Of a stretch of DNA of 25,900 nucleotides, positions 25,881-25,900 are shown piece by piece; positions within the stretch are counted from its first letter, which is position 1; every line of letters starts with the position of its first letter. Below the pieces are notes generated by a model. That model saw nothing but the letters and a program-made list of their open reading frames with translations. It had not been told where the DNA came from and did no database searches. The DNA is from JAHITU01 sp043800905 (GTDB lineage Bacteria > Patescibacteriota > Minisyncoccia > Phycocordibacterales > UBA12079): the NCBI GenBank assembly GCA_043800905.1, contig JAZDMO010000011.1:1-25900 (forward strand), written 5' to 3'. A program made the translations under genes and the position numbers.

Positions 25881-25900
25881 AAGAAGGATCAAAAAAGCGA

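Overview
The window looks like chromosomal DNA from a Candidate Phyla Radiation (Patescibacteria) bacterium, most likely a Paceibacteria/Parcubacteria-type lineage. The signs are AT-rich DNA, an insertion-bearing LeuRS, a short ValRS, a sigma-region-4/HARE-HTH regulator, and palindromic repeats in nearly every larger gap. Two tRNA genes (Ser-CGA, Glu-UUC) are present. There is no rRNA, CRISPR array or prophage. TGA, TAA and TAG all serve as stops, so the code looks standard.

Layout. Positions 1-640 hold the start of a probable transposase reading off the left edge and a small orphan gene with its own promoter and hairpin. Positions 741-1835 are the GTPase gene ychF. Positions 1836-2872 are repeat-rich and hold a candidate attenuator-type RNA and a 57-aa gene. 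Positions 2873-4561 hold two membrane proteins and an NYN-domain nuclease. Positions 4628-10993 run leuS, the sigma4-HARE regulator, a membrane-anchored protein and mltG on the plus strand. Positions 11063-14511 carry hsp20, a PrsW-type protease and valS on the minus strand. Positions 14788-15929 hold four tiny genes in an operon plus a lone CHC2 zinc-finger protein. Positions 16028-17484 carry tsaD and tRNA-Ser on the minus strand. Positions 17654-17907 hold two tandem tRNA-Glu-like units in front of the real tRNA-Glu. Positions 18044-20904 encode a large exported modular protein followed by an ASCH protein. Positions 20901-25069 hold small genes, a CapA-like protein, an unknown membrane-anchored protein and a thioredoxin reductase. 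Two small Shine-Dalgarno-led genes close the window.

How genes work together. Translation is the main theme: leuS, valS, tsaD (t6A modification of ANN-decoding tRNAs), ychF and two tRNAs. A second theme is the envelope: MltG, a peptidoglycan-binding exported protein, a CapA-like protein, PrsW and several membrane proteins. Hsp20 and thioredoxin reductase add stress and redox functions.

Most unusual points. tsaD carries several palindromic repeats in frame, two matching families also found between genes here, much like protein-coding palindromic elements in Rickettsia. A 91-bp tandem array reproduces the 5' part of tRNA-Glu together with a promoter-like -10. One leader-like RNA has two mutually exclusive hairpins, one of them an intrinsic terminator. 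Finally, the genes fall into two classes: household genes without Shine-Dalgarno sites, and small orphan genes with strong ones that mostly have their own hairpin terminators and, in this window, hold all the TGA stops.
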